In this document: positions 15,211-22,856 of the stretch, piece by piece
How the letters are laid out: the number at the start of each line of letters is the position of its first letter
Position numbering within the stretch: the first letter of the stretch is position 1
Assembly (NCBI GenBank): GCA_000716465.1
Contig: JNWL01000008.1
Location: forward strand, 62,001 to 126,000
DNA: 64,000 nucleotides
DNA from: Streptomyces bikiniensis
Lineage (GTDB): Bacteria > Actinomycetota > Actinomycetes > Streptomycetales > Streptomycetaceae
Direction of reading: 5' to 3'
The notes under the pieces: generated by a model
Told to the model about the DNA's origin: nothing
The model's input: only the letters and a program-made list of their open reading frames with translations
Database searches by the model: none
Made by a program: the position numbers and the translations under genes

Positions 15211-16098
15211 TCAGGCGAGGTGCTTGCCGAAGAACTCGATCAGCCTGGCGACGGCAGGGGTCACGTACTCGTCGCGGTCGTACAGGTCGACGTGGGTGGC
15301 GCCGTCGACGAGGAACAGTTCGGCGTTGCCGGGGCTGTCGGCGACGGCCTTCTCGGAGAACCCGCGGGTCACCGCCTCGGTTCCGGCGATCATGAGCAGC
15401 GGGCGGGGGGCGATCTTGGCGACGTCGGCGAAGGAGTCGAACTGGTCGAGGAGGTCGGCGCTGCGCACGACCATGTCGCCCGTGGAACGAGGGTGATGGC
15501 CGCGGGGCGTCTTGTAGTAGTCGACGAATTCGGCCGTCGGGGCGGGGGTGTCGGCATCAGCCTTCTCCGGCAGCACGGCGAACGTCGCCGCGGGCTCGCC
15601 GGCGGCCTCGGCGCTGCGGAGGTTCCCGGAGCTGGCCACCATCTGCTGCCAGCCCTCGGGGTCGGCGCCGCGGAAGAAGCTGGGGACGTCGGTCCCGGAC
15701 ACGCCGGCCACCGCCTTCATGCGGTGGTCGGTCTGGGCGGCGTAGGGCACGTAGGCTCCGGAGCCGCACACACCCATCACACCGATGCGCTCGGGGTCGA
15801 TCTCGGGGCGGGTGGTGAGGTAGGAGACCGCCGCACGGAAGTCCTCGGCACGCTGGAAGGGGTCCTCCAGGCCCCGGGGCATGCCCTCGGACTCGCCCTG
15901 GAAGGCGGCGTCGAAGGTCAAAACGGCGAATCCCTCCTTGACCAGGCGCGTCGCGTACGCCGCCGGCGCCTGCTCCTTGACTCCGGTCGTGGGATGGCCG
16001 ACGACGATGGCGGCGAGCGGACCGTCGACGCCGTCGGGGAGGTAGAGGTGGCCGGCGAGCTGCAGGCCGTTGGTCGGGAAGCGGACATCAGTCCTCAT
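15211..16098 (-). CDS. Dienelactone-hydrolase-like alpha/beta hydrolase
   Basis: 295-residue hydrolase of the YcjY/DLH type. Oxyanion area VVGHPTTGVKEQ (about 33-44), nucleophile elbow GVCGSGAY (about 110-117, either Cys or Ser as nucleophile), acid in AGTEAVTRGFSE, and catalytic His in GATHVDLYD near residue 270. ATG 16098 follows GGAG. Divergent from the MmyB-type regulator with a 22-bp near-palindrome between them, so expression is probably induced by a substrate that the regulator senses. Cargo of the candidate cassette. Confidence 0.85.
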   Translation of the reverse strand: MRTDVRFPTNGLQLAGHLYLPDGVDGPLAAIVVGHPTTGVKEQAPAAYATRLVKEGFAVLTFDAAFQGESEGMPRGLEDPFQRAEDFRAAVSYLTTRPEIDPERIGVMGVCGSGAYVPYAAQTDHRMKAVAGVSGTDVPSFFRGADPEGWQQMVASSGNLRSAEAAGEPAATFAVLPEKADADTPAPTAEFVDYYKTPRGHHPRSTGDMVVRSADLLDQFDSFADVAKIAPRPLLMIAGTEAVTRGFSEKAVADSPGNAELFLVDGATHVDLYDRDEYVTPAVARLIEFFGKHLA

Positions 16099-16189
16099 GT
16101 GCTGCTCCTGCGGGATCGTGTGGCCGGCGATCTGCGGGCCTGTATCCACTCTCCGGCCGGCAACCCGGCGCAGGAAGGTCGCGTCGCTT

Positions 16190-16211
16190 CCTAGGAAGGA
16201 TCCTTCCCAGG
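16190..16211. promoter_or_regulatory. Palindromic operator between hydrolase and MmyB-type regulator
   Basis: The core GGAAGGATCCTTCC (16194-16207) is a perfect 14-bp palindrome; with CCT and AGG arms it extends to 22 bp with one mismatch pair. A second palindrome TTCCTAGGAA (16188-16197) overlaps. It lies 33 bases before the regulator start, fitting autoregulation and control of the hydrolase. Confidence 0.65.
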
Positions 16212-16243
16212 CAGAGCCTTCTCCCCGGTGCCATGCTGAAGGA

Positions 16244-17107
16244 ATGACTGGTTCCGCCCATCTTCGCGAGCTCGGCGAGTTCCTCAAGCACCGCCGTGGC
16301 GAACTCACACCCGCACAGGTGGGGCTCCCCGAGCGCGCGCACACCCAGCGCCGCGTGCGAGGACTGCGCCGCGAGGAGGTGGCCGAGCTCGCCGCGATCA
16401 GCACCGACTACTACGTACGCATCGAACAGGGCCGACTGGCACCGTCACCGCCGGTGCTCGACTCCCTCGCGCGGGAGCTGCGACTGGACGCCGACCAGAG
16501 GACGTACGTGGAAGGTCTGGTCGCCCAGGCCGCGCGGGCCGGACACCGCAAGACACCGCGCCGGTCCGTCCGCCCCGAAGCGCACCCGCACCTGATCCGG
16601 CTGCTCGCCCAGCTCACCGGCACACCCGCCATCGTCTTCGGCCCGCGCCTCGACATCCTCGCGTGGAACCCGCTGGCGGCGGAGCTGCTGTGCGACTTCG
16701 CGGCCGTGTCCGAGCCCGAGCGCAACTACGTCCGCATGGTCTTCACCGACCCGGTGATGCGCGACATCTACCCGGATTGGGAGGACGTGGCCCGCACCTG
16801 TGTCGAGGTCCTGCGGATGGAGGCCGGAACGAACCCGGCCGACCCGGCCCTCACCGCCCTCGTGGGCGAACTGGCAGTCGCCGACCAGCACTTCCGGGCC
16901 TGGTGGGCCGAGCACCGCGTCGCACACCAGGACTTCGGCAGCAAACGCATCGCGCACTCCACCGTCGGCGAACTCACCCTCGACTGGGACACCTTCCGCT
17001 ACGCCGGCGCCCCGGAGCAGCAGCTCGTGCTCTGGTCGGCCGATCCCGACACTCCGGACGCGGAACGACTGGCCGCTTTGGCTCGCGGCACGGCTCAGAG
17101 GCCGTGA
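16244..17107 (+). CDS. XRE-family regulator with MmyB-like PAS ligand domain
   Basis: 287-residue regulator. HTH_31 at residues 5-85 (LGEFLKHRRGELTPAQVGLP, VRGLRREEVAELAAISTDYY, RIEQGR), then an MmyB-like PAS domain at about 105-275 (FGPRLDILAWNPLAAELLCD, NYVRMVFTDP). Family members bind fatty-acid-like ligands through this fold. ATG 16244 follows GAAGGA. It probably represses the divergent hydrolase. Cargo of the candidate cassette. Confidence 0.9.
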   Translation: MTGSAHLRELGEFLKHRRGELTPAQVGLPERAHTQRRVRGLRREEVAELAAISTDYYVRIEQGRLAPSPPVLDSLARELRLDADQRTYVEGLVAQAARAGHRKTPRRSVRPEAHPHLIRLLAQLTGTPAIVFGPRLDILAWNPLAAELLCDFAAVSEPERNYVRMVFTDPVMRDIYPDWEDVARTCVEVLRMEAGTNPADPALTALVGELAVADQHFRAWWAEHRVAHQDFGSKRIAHSTVGELTLDWDTFRYAGAPEQQLVLWSADPDTPDAERLAALARGTAQRP

Positions 17108-17175
17108 CCTTCCTGAGCATCAATGCAACTGAAACGTCGAGCAGCAGTCGACCATCGCCGCTTACGAAACAGACC

Positions 17176-17613
17176 CTAGGACCCGTCGCCGTCCTCCCCG
17201 TCGCGCGGCCAGACGGCGAGGGCGATCAGCACGGCCGCCCACACCGCCAGCGGCGTGACCGGCCAGTAGGAGGTCAGCTCCCCCCTCCGCGCGCAGTCCG
17301 CGCCCCAGATGCCGGACATGATCACCGCCCCGCCCAGCCAGTAGCGCCACTCGGCCAGCCACTCCCGGAGGTCCTTGCGGTCCCGCTCCGCGCGGGACGG
17401 CGCGGGCACGGGCAAGTCGTACGTCAGCGCGGCGAGTTCACCGGCCGTGCGCGCCTCCAGGGCGCGCCCCGCGCGTATCCCGTGCTCGTGCGGGTCGAGT
17501 CGCCCCTCGGCCAGCGCCGCCGCCAGCACGCCGAGCGTCCGGTCGCGTTCGCGGTCCGACACCCGTACGGCGGGTGCGGAAGGTACGGCGGGGGGTTCGC
17601 GTCGGTCGTCCAC
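17176..17613 (-). CDS. DUF1707 (SHOCT-like) membrane protein
   Basis: 145-residue protein. N-terminal DUF1707 at about 15-68 (VRVSDRERDRTLGVLAAALA, GRLDPHEHGIRAGRALEART), then two membrane helices (WLGGAVIMSGIWGAD and WPVTPLAVWAAVLIALAVWP). GTG 17613 is preceded by GAAGGAG. Its TAG stop lies in the CTAG at the right border of the cassette. Divergent from the TetR gene. Role unknown; DUF1707 is thought to mediate membrane-associated oligomerisation. Confidence 0.8.
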   Translation of the reverse strand: MDDRREPPAVPSAPAVRVSDRERDRTLGVLAAALAEGRLDPHEHGIRAGRALEARTAGELAALTYDLPVPAPSRAERDRKDLREWLAEWRYWLGGAVIMSGIWGADCARRGELTSYWPVTPLAVWAAVLIALAVWPRDGEDGDGS

Positions 17614-17660
17614 CAGTCGTCTCCTTCGGGTTCCGTGCGCCACCTCACCTGACGGCAGGT

Positions 17661-17680
17661 TAGAATACGACTGTATCTCA
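17661..17680. promoter_or_regulatory. Candidate TetR promoter/operator
   Basis: A -10-like TAGAAT (17661-17666) sits in an imperfect dyad AATAC/GTAT (17664-17668, 17673-17676) in the 84-bp gap between the divergent DUF1707 and TetR genes. No good -35 was seen. Confidence 0.3.
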
Positions 17681-17697
17681 AAGAGGGAGTGCCGCCG

Positions 17698-18294
17698 ATG
17701 CCCAGGACCGTCGACAGGGACGAGCAGCGCCGCCGGGTCGGTACGGCCCTGCTCCGGCTGGTCGCCGAGCGCGGCCTCGACGAGGTCAGCGTGCGCACCG
17801 TGGCGGCCGCGGCGGGCTGTTCCTCCGGCGCCGTCCAGAAGTACTTCCGCACCAAGGAGGAGATGCTCGCCTTCGCCGCCGAGCTGGCCGGCGAGCGCGT
17901 CGAGCGCCGGATGGCCGGCGTGGACACCGCGCTCCCGCCGCGCCGGGCCCTGCGCGACCTGGTCCTGACCACGCTCCCCGTGGACGCCGAGCGGCGCGCC
18001 GAGGCCGTCGCGCAGCTCGCCTTCGCCGTCCACGCGGCCCACCACCCCCGCCTCGCCGAGATCCGGCGGCGGATCGACCGGGACATCCGCCACGCCCTGG
18101 CCGCCTGGCTGGAGTCCACCGGGTACGCGACCGGCGCGGTGCCCGTCGCCGACGCCGTCATCGCCCTCTCCGACGGCCTGGCCCTGCGCATGCTGTACAG
18201 CCCCGGGGAACAGGCCCGGTTGCTCGCGGCCCTGGACCGGGCCCTGGACGACCTGATCCCGGACCCGGGAACGGACCGGCCGCCCCGCGCTTGA
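17698..18294 (+). CDS. TetR-family transcriptional regulator
   Basis: 198-residue regulator. TetR HTH at residues 6-52 (ERGLDEVSVRTVAAAAGCSS then GAVQKYFRTKEEML), helical ligand-binding C-terminal domain. ATG 17698 is preferred to an in-frame GTG at 17689 because GAGGGAG lies eight bases ahead. Divergent from the DUF1707 gene, its most likely target besides itself. Confidence 0.9.
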   Translation: MPRTVDRDEQRRRVGTALLRLVAERGLDEVSVRTVAAAAGCSSGAVQKYFRTKEEMLAFAAELAGERVERRMAGVDTALPPRRALRDLVLTTLPVDAERRAEAVAQLAFAVHAAHHPRLAEIRRRIDRDIRHALAAWLESTGYATGAVPVADAVIALSDGLALRMLYSPGEQARLLAALDRALDDLIPDPGTDRPPRA

Positions 18295-18360
18295 CCTCAC
18301 GTTCGGTCGAGCTTCTGCGTGCACGGTCATCGGCGACCACTGGCGCGAGGAGGCGGCCCC

Positions 18361-18461
18361 GTGGCCACGCCCACCATCCCCGAGAACTGCCGCACCGCCG
18401 TCTTGTCCACGACGTGGACGCGCTCATCCGCCGGGCCCGGGAGCACGGCGCCGAGCGGTGA
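18361..18461 (+). pseudogene. Possible frameshifted small gene
   Basis: From GTG 18361 one frame reads ATPTIPENCRTAV; after a one-base shift near 18404 a neighbouring frame gives HDVDALIRRAREHGAER then TGA. The second part looks like a real helical C-terminus. Very short, so this is a weak call. Confidence 0.2.
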
Positions 18462-18479
18462 ACCGCCCGACATGACGGA

Positions 18480-18507
18480 GGGCCCCGCCCGGAAACGGGC
18501 GGGGCCC
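18480..18507. terminator. Strong GC hairpin
   Basis: Perfect 12-bp stem (GGGCCCCGCCCG at 18480-18491 with 18496-18507) and a GAAA tetraloop, 11 bases beyond the stop of the DUF397 gene on the minus strand and downstream of the TetR gene. Confidence 0.75.
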
Positions 18508-18517
18508 CCGTACGCCG

Positions 18518-18751
18518 TCACACGCCCGAGACGAACGCGGCCCAGGCGGCCGGGGAGACCTCGAAGGAGGGGAGACCGGTGTCCTTGGAGTCACGTACGT
18601 GGACGGTGTGCGCGCAGGTGGCGACCTCGACGCAGTCGCCGCCCTGGCCGCCGCTGTACGAGGACTTCACCCAGGTGACGGCGACCTCGACGCAGGCGCC
18701 GCCTTGCTCGCTGCTGTAGGAGGACTTGATCCAGTGGAGATCGGTGCTCAT
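18518..18751 (-). CDS. DUF397 protein with duplicated motif
   Basis: 77-residue small protein. The DUF397 signature W-x-K-S-S-Y-S-x3-G-G-x-C-V-E-V-A appears twice (about residues 7-24 and 27-44), followed by VHVRDSKDTGLPSFEVSPAA. ATG 18751 overlaps the stop of the upstream XRE gene (ATGA). In WhiJ-type systems such small proteins act as partners or antagonists of the adjacent XRE regulator. The internal duplication is common in this family. Confidence 0.9.
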   Translation of the reverse strand: MSTDLHWIKSSYSSEQGGACVEVAVTWVKSSYSGGQGGDCVEVATCAHTVHVRDSKDTGLPSFEVSPAAWAAFVSGV

Positions 18752-19566
18752 AGCTCTCGTGCCGCCTGTTCGATGCGTCGTACGGATTCCTCCGGAGGGA
18801 AGGCCTGCGCCCGCAGAGTGCTGTAGCGGGCGAAGACGTCTCCCACGTCCGGCTGCTCGCTCAGAAAGTACCTTCCGCCCTGCCCTTCGACATAGACGAG
18901 TTGTTCTCGGCGTCCTTCGGTCTCCAGGAGGGTGAAGGGGCCGTTCAGTCCTGCGTGGGTCTCCCGGTCTTCCGGCATCAGCTGGATCTCGACGTTGGGC
19001 AACTCGGCCATGTCGAGGATGTGCAGCAGGTTCTTGCGGAGCACGTCCTTGCCGCCGAGTGGCTTGGTGAGGGCGGCCTTCTCCAGCACGAAGGTGATCA
19101 GCGGTGAAGGCTTGCGGAAGAACACCTGCTGCCGTTCCAGCCGCGCCGTGACGCCTGCCTCTATTTCGTCGCTCTCCAGCGGCGGGCGCTCCGAAGCGAA
19201 CACGGCCCGCGAGTAGTCCTCGTTCTGGAGCAGGCCGGGGATCAGGTGGTTGTCGTACTTGTGGATGCCCGCCGCCCTGGCCTCCTCCCACAAGTAGTCC
19301 TCGAACCACGCCGCGACACCGCTGGCCGTCACCTCCTCCGCCACCGCCAGAAGTGCACCCTGTGCACCCGTCAGTTCGTCCGCGATGCCGACGAAGTTCC
19401 CCTTCGCCCGGCGCTCCCCGCGCTCGATCATCGCCACCTGGGACTTGGAATAACCGGTCTTCAGGCCCAGCGCCTCCTGCGAGACGCGCGCGCGTTCGCG
19501 ATGGAAGCGCAGGAGTACGCCGAAGGCCTTCGAGGCTCCCGGAGCCTTCTTCTTCTCGTTGTTCAC
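18748..19566 (-). CDS. WhiJ-like XRE regulator (HTH + DUF5753)
   Basis: 272-residue regulator. HTH at residues 15-70 (LLRFHRERARVSQEALGLKT, GYSKSQVAMIERGERR), DUF5753 at about 90-265 (PGLLQNEDYSRAVF, ITFVLEKAALTKPLGGKDVL, IQLMPEDRETHAGLNGPFTL). GTG 19566 follows GGGAGG. Two-gene operon with the DUF397 gene. A 10-bp inverted repeat just upstream (19584-19608) probably binds the protein. Related WhiJ systems control development in S. coelicolor; the target here is unknown. Confidence 0.9.
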   Translation of the reverse strand: MNNEKKKAPGASKAFGVLLRFHRERARVSQEALGLKTGYSKSQVAMIERGERRAKGNFVGIADELTGAQGALLAVAEEVTASGVAAWFEDYLWEEARAAGIHKYDNHLIPGLLQNEDYSRAVFASERPPLESDEIEAGVTARLERQQVFFRKPSPLITFVLEKAALTKPLGGKDVLRKNLLHILDMAELPNVEIQLMPEDRETHAGLNGPFTLLETEGRREQLVYVEGQGGRYFLSEQPDVGDVFARYSTLRAQAFPPEESVRRIEQAAREL

Positions 19567-19583
19567 ACCCGACCTCCCGAGTG

Positions 19584-19608
19584 CACAGTCCGGCACAACC
19601 GGACTGTG
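19584..19608. promoter_or_regulatory. Perfect inverted repeat upstream of the WhiJ-like gene
   Basis: CACAGTCCGG (19584-19593), five-base loop, CCGGACTGTG (19599-19608). It occupies the 81-bp gap shared with the divergent gene at 19648, so one protein could control both. Confidence 0.65.
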
Positions 19609-19647
19609 TCGCTGGTCACAGGAGACCACGACCGGGAAGCTGGCCGC

Positions 19648-20058
19648 ATGAATCTGCGCAAGCCCCTTGACAGCGCGCCCACTTGGGTTCCCGCAACCGG
19701 ACACGCCCTCCGTCACGCGGGCGTGCACTTCGACGCCGTACGGATCGGGGGATTCCTCGGGGAGGACGTGGCGTACCGCCTGATGGCGTTCACGGACTTC
19801 CAGGCGGGCCCGATCGTCCGGGAGGCGACGGGGGAGCGGAACCTGTACTTCCTGCTGCCGCCCCGCACCGCCGCCGAGTACGCGTGGCCGGCGCCGGTGC
19901 GGGCGCTGAGCGGGAACGGCAGGAGCGAGGCGTACGTGGGGATCCCGGCGCTGCACGGGACGACGTGGCCGCTGGACTGGAGGTCGCGCCCGACACCCGA
20001 AGATCCCTTCGTGGAGCCGAAGTTGCTGCACCAGCTCGTGAAGTCCGCCGTACGGTGA
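19648..20058 (+). CDS. Short protein related to the C-terminal part of primase/polymerase-like proteins
   Basis: 136 residues. Collinear with the C-terminal half of the protein at 25524: FDAVRIG/FDAIEVSE, GPIVREATGERNLYFLLPP/GPVTCSPERRMYFFVLPG, and RSRPTPEDPF/ARRPTPANRW followed by similar tails. The Cys-rich N-terminal part of that protein is absent. Streptomyces often place such genes beside XRE/DUF397 modules, as here. ATG 19648 has a weak ribosome site. No catalytic claim is made. Confidence 0.65.
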   Translation: MNLRKPLDSAPTWVPATGHALRHAGVHFDAVRIGGFLGEDVAYRLMAFTDFQAGPIVREATGERNLYFLLPPRTAAEYAWPAPVRALSGNGRSEAYVGIPALHGTTWPLDWRSRPTPEDPFVEPKLLHQLVKSAVR

Positions 20059-20100
20059 GCCCGTCGCCGCGCCCCGCGTGAAGGGCGGCCGGGCCGCAGA

Positions 20101-20364
20101 CGGCTCGCCCACGGCGGTTCGCTGACCCTGATCCGGCCCAGCCTCGGGGACTTCATCGCCGATCGGTCCGAACTGCTCCGACGGGCCGCCGACGTGTTCG
20201 AGTGGGTGCGCTCCAAGGCGCTCGAAGTCACCGTGACGGGCCGCTACGCGTTGTCCGAGGCCGCCCGGGCCCACGGCGATCTGGAGGCCCGGCGCACCAC
20301 CGGCAAGCTGCTCCTCGTACCCGGTGCGGCCGCTGTCGGACGCCACGAGGAGACGCGGAGCTGA
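20101..20364 (+). pseudogene. 3' remnant of a quinone-oxidoreductase-type (MDR) dehydrogenase
   Basis: An open frame without a start encodes the C-terminal end of a zinc-independent alcohol dehydrogenase / quinone oxidoreductase: LTLIRPSLGDFIADRSELLR, then VTVTGRYALSEAARAHGDLE and ARRTTGKLLLVP, to TGA at 20362-20364. These are the usual last ~75 residues of the family; the NADPH-binding and catalytic domains are gone, and nothing upstream (20059-20100) continues them. A deletion relic. Confidence 0.75.
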
Positions 20365-20587
20365 TCGCGGGTGACGAGGCCGGGGATCTCGGAGACCGGG
20401 ACGTCGAGGGCGTGGCCGACCGTCATCACCGAGATCCCCGACCGAGGTCCCCGACCGGGATCCTGACCAGGATCCCCGGCGACGTCGGGCGCTTCGAGAT
20501 CCCTCGGCCGAGACCCGGCCCACCCGTCCACGACCTCCCGGGACAGAACACCCGGGGCGTGTCCGGCGGGCCGGGATCGGCCAGCAT
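20365..20587. other. Intergenic remnant with GATCCC-type repeats
   Basis: No convincing gene. Short degenerate repeats of GGGATC/GATCCCCGACCG type recur at about 20427-20485. Adjacent to the dehydrogenase relic, it looks like decayed DNA. Confidence 0.3.
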
Positions 20588-21001
20588 CTAGCCGGCGTCG
20601 AGCTGGTGGTCCGCCCAGACGTAGGCCTCGGGCAGCAGGTCGGCGACGGGAACGGTCCGGAGGCGGTCGCCCCGGCCGACGACGACCCCGAGGGACGGGA
20701 AGTAGTCGAGGAGGGCCTGGCGGCACCGGCCGCACGGCGGGACGACCCCCCGGTCGCGGTCGCCCACGGCGACGATCGTCTCCAGCTCGTAGGCGCCCTG
20801 GGCGGCCGCCGTGCCGATGAGGACCAGCTCGGCGCAGGGGCCGCCGGTGAAGTGGTAGGCGTTCACGGCGGTGACGATCCGGCCGTCGGCGGCGCGGGCC
20901 GCGGCCGCCACGGTGTGGTTGTCGCCCCGGCAGCGCGTGCGGGCGACGTGCTCCGCCGCCCGGACGAGTTCGTGGTCGACGGGGCGGGGCTGCGCGGTCA
21001 T
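20588..21001 (-). CDS. Cytidine / blasticidin-S deaminase family protein
   Basis: 137-residue zinc hydrolase that deaminates cytidine-type nucleosides. Zinc motifs: GGPCAELVLIG (Cys ligand plus catalytic Glu, residues about 53-63) and PPCGRCRQALLDYF (two Cys ligands). All-Cys ligation and length fit the tetrameric CDA and blasticidin-S deaminase group. ATG 21001 follows GGAGGAAGAG. Monocistronic; nucleotide salvage is the default role, drug deamination is a possibility that sequence cannot settle. Confidence 0.87.
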   Translation of the reverse strand: MTAQPRPVDHELVRAAEHVARTRCRGDNHTVAAAARAADGRIVTAVNAYHFTGGPCAELVLIGTAAAQGAYELETIVAVGDRDRGVVPPCGRCRQALLDYFPSLGVVVGRGDRLRTVPVADLLPEAYVWADHQLDAG

Positions 21002-21079
21002 CTTCTCTTCCTCCGTGGGGTGCGGGCCGACGCGACGTTGCCGGGTGCGGCGGGGGCCCGCAAGCGAGTATCGGCGGGT

Positions 21080-21180
21080 CGGCCCCCCTCGGCCCCCTCG
21101 CCCCGCCCTCGGACCCCCTTCGACCCCCCTCGGCCCCCCTCGCCCCCCTCGGACTCCTCGGACTCCTCTCGGACCCCGAT
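21080..21180. repeat. Polypyrimidine minisatellite
   Basis: About 100 bases of C-rich 12-14 bp units of the form CCCCTCGG(A/C)CCC on the plus strand, e.g. around 21081, 21094, 21108, 21130 and 21143. Strong strand asymmetry could form triplex or G-quadruplex on the opposite strand. It lies between the divergent deaminase and lipoprotein genes. Confidence 0.65.
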
Positions 21181-21256
21181 CGCCCGTCGCTACGGATCGG
21201 TCACGTCTTCCCCGTACCGTACGGAACCCGCGCGACCGGCCCGCAGGATGAGGGAC

Positions 21257-21817
21257 ATGACCCGACGTCCCTCCTCCCGCACCGCCGCGGGCACGCTGCT
21301 GTTCGCCGTCCTCGCCTCCGTCCTCGTCGCCGGCTGCGCCGAGCCCTCCGAGGACCCGCGCGCGAACGCCTCCGGCACCCCCGGCGGCGGCATGCGGTAC
21401 TGCCCGGGCCCCGGGGAGCCGCCGATCGACCCCTCGGTGCCGTGCATCTCGCAGGACCCCGCCCGGAAGTACGCCGAGAACCACGCCTACCGGAAGGAGA
21501 TGGAGATCGGCGAGGAGGAGCGAGCCGGGGCCCGGACCAAGGCGGACGCGCTCGCCGAGGCCCTGAAGGGCCTGGCGGGGAAGCCGGTCGGGGAGGTCGA
21601 GGTCCGCGCGGCGGCCGCCGCCGCCCTCGGCCTCGAACCGGCCGACGTCGAGTACCGCGCGGGCACACCCGGCAAGGTCCTCAAGGACGTCGTCGTCGGC
21701 GGCGGCCGCGGCAAGGTCTGCGTCAACGGGAACGTCGACTCCCGGGGCAACGCCACCGCCGAGGTCGCCGGCCGCACGATGGACGGCACCTGCCTGCCGG
21801 GCCTGGGCGGCCACTGA
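21257..21817 (+). CDS. Secreted lipoprotein of unknown function
   Basis: 186-residue exported lipoprotein. Signal peptide 1-25 with Arg pair, hydrophobic core LLFAVLASVLVAG and lipobox LVAGC; the mature part has a helical DPARKYAENHAYRKEMEIGE stretch and two Cys near the C-terminus (KVCVNGNVD, GTCLPG) that may pair. ATG 21257 is preferred to ATG 21248 because AGGA is then at eight-base spacing. No family recognised. Confidence 0.7.
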   Translation: MTRRPSSRTAAGTLLFAVLASVLVAGCAEPSEDPRANASGTPGGGMRYCPGPGEPPIDPSVPCISQDPARKYAENHAYRKEMEIGEEERAGARTKADALAEALKGLAGKPVGEVEVRAAAAAALGLEPADVEYRAGTPGKVLKDVVVGGGRGKVCVNGNVDSRGNATAEVAGRTMDGTCLPGLGGH

Positions 21818-21975
21818 ACCTCCCCGCACCGCAAGACCGATGGTTCAAGGGCCTTGCAGCGCGATTTCATCGCCGGGCTGTGGGATGGAGGCGAGCGGTA
21901 CCCGCGTGCGGCGTCCGGTACCCACCGCACCGCACCGCACCGCCGCGGCGACGAAGGGGTCCAGGGGAGGACGAC

Positions 21976-22785
21976 ATGACCGAATCAGGCACGGCGCCGG
22001 GGCTCGGCGCGCTGCGGGCCACCTACGGGGCCAGGCGCCCGCCGTGGACCGGGTACGTGGTGGGCGGCGTCCTCCTCTTCGGCGGCGGCACGCCCCTGCT
22101 GGTCGCGCTGCTCGTCGCAGGGACGGGACCGCTGCCGGTGCTGGCCTTCGCGATCGGCTACGCGGGATACACGTGGATGCTGGTCGACCGGGTCAAGCTG
22201 GCCCGGCGCGGCAAGGGCGCGCGGCTCGACCTCCACGAGCGCGGCGCGGTGGTGACCCTCGGCGGGGGGAGCGTCCACACCTTCGACTGGGACACCGTCC
22301 GGGTCCACCAGGACGTGCTCCACTCGCGGAAGAACGGCGTCACCGTCTCCAGCCACGTCTACACGCTGATCGGCACGGACGGCGTGGCCTGCACCATCGG
22401 GGACAGCGGCAGGATCGGGTCCTCCCGCTACGCGGGCATCGTCACCCGTGTGAAGGGGGCGGAGTTCACCGAGCCCGAGCAGTGGGGCCCGGCCGTCGTG
22501 CGGGCGGTGGCCGACGCCCAGCTCGGCCGCGTCCTGGAGGAGGTGGCGCACGGGCAGAGGCTCGAATTCAACACGATCGCCCTCGGCCTGCACGGGGTGG
22601 AGCACAAGGGGCGGTCCCTCCCGTGGGGGCGCGTGGCCGAACTGCGGGTGGTGAACGGCCGCTTCCACGTCAAGGAGGACGGGCGGCGGCTCCTCGCGAT
22701 GGACGTCCCGGTGTCCGCGATCCCGAACTTGCCGGTCTTCCACACCGTGGCCAAGAGGCTCCACGAGGCGACGCGAAGGCAGTGA
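21976..22785 (+). CDS. DUF6585-like membrane protein
   Basis: 269 residues. Two adjacent membrane helices at about 25-65 (YVVGGVLLFGGGTPLLVALL, PVLAFAIGYAGYTWMLV) and then a soluble PH-like C-terminal part (LHERGAVVTLGGGSVHTFDW). ATG 21976 follows GGGGAGG at good spacing. The family name is from memory; function is unknown. Confidence 0.75.
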   Translation: MTESGTAPGLGALRATYGARRPPWTGYVVGGVLLFGGGTPLLVALLVAGTGPLPVLAFAIGYAGYTWMLVDRVKLARRGKGARLDLHERGAVVTLGGGSVHTFDWDTVRVHQDVLHSRKNGVTVSSHVYTLIGTDGVACTIGDSGRIGSSRYAGIVTRVKGAEFTEPEQWGPAVVRAVADAQLGRVLEEVAHGQRLEFNTIALGLHGVEHKGRSLPWGRVAELRVVNGRFHVKEDGRRLLAMDVPVSAIPNLPVFHTVAKRLHEATRRQ

Positions 22786-22809
22786 GACGACGCCCGTGAG
22801 GCCCGGGGC

Positions 22810-22850
22810 GGGTCCGGTCGGGGCGGGATCACCCCGCCCCGACCGGACCC
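22810..22850. terminator. 18-bp perfect hairpin
   Basis: Stem 22810-22827 pairs exactly with 22833-22850, five-base loop. It separates the convergent DUF6585-like gene and the ABC permease. Confidence 0.8.
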
Positions 22851-22856
22851 GGACCG

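Larger units (their letters stand above)
15132..17179. mobile_element. Candidate transposase-less mobile cassette flanked by CTAG
   Basis: CTAG occurs at both borders (15132-15135 and 17176-17179). Immediately inside are GCCGTGTATCGAAAGTGG on the left and, read inward from the right, GGTCTGTTTCGTAAGCGG; 12 of 18 positions agree, as for degenerate IS5-type terminal repeats. Each CTAG supplies the TAG stop of the flanking gene (cupin on +, DUF1707 on -). Removing the segment and one CTAG would join these genes tail-to-tail through one palindromic CTAG. Inside are a hydrolase and a regulator, no transposase. Composition is similar to the rest. Confidence 0.5.
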
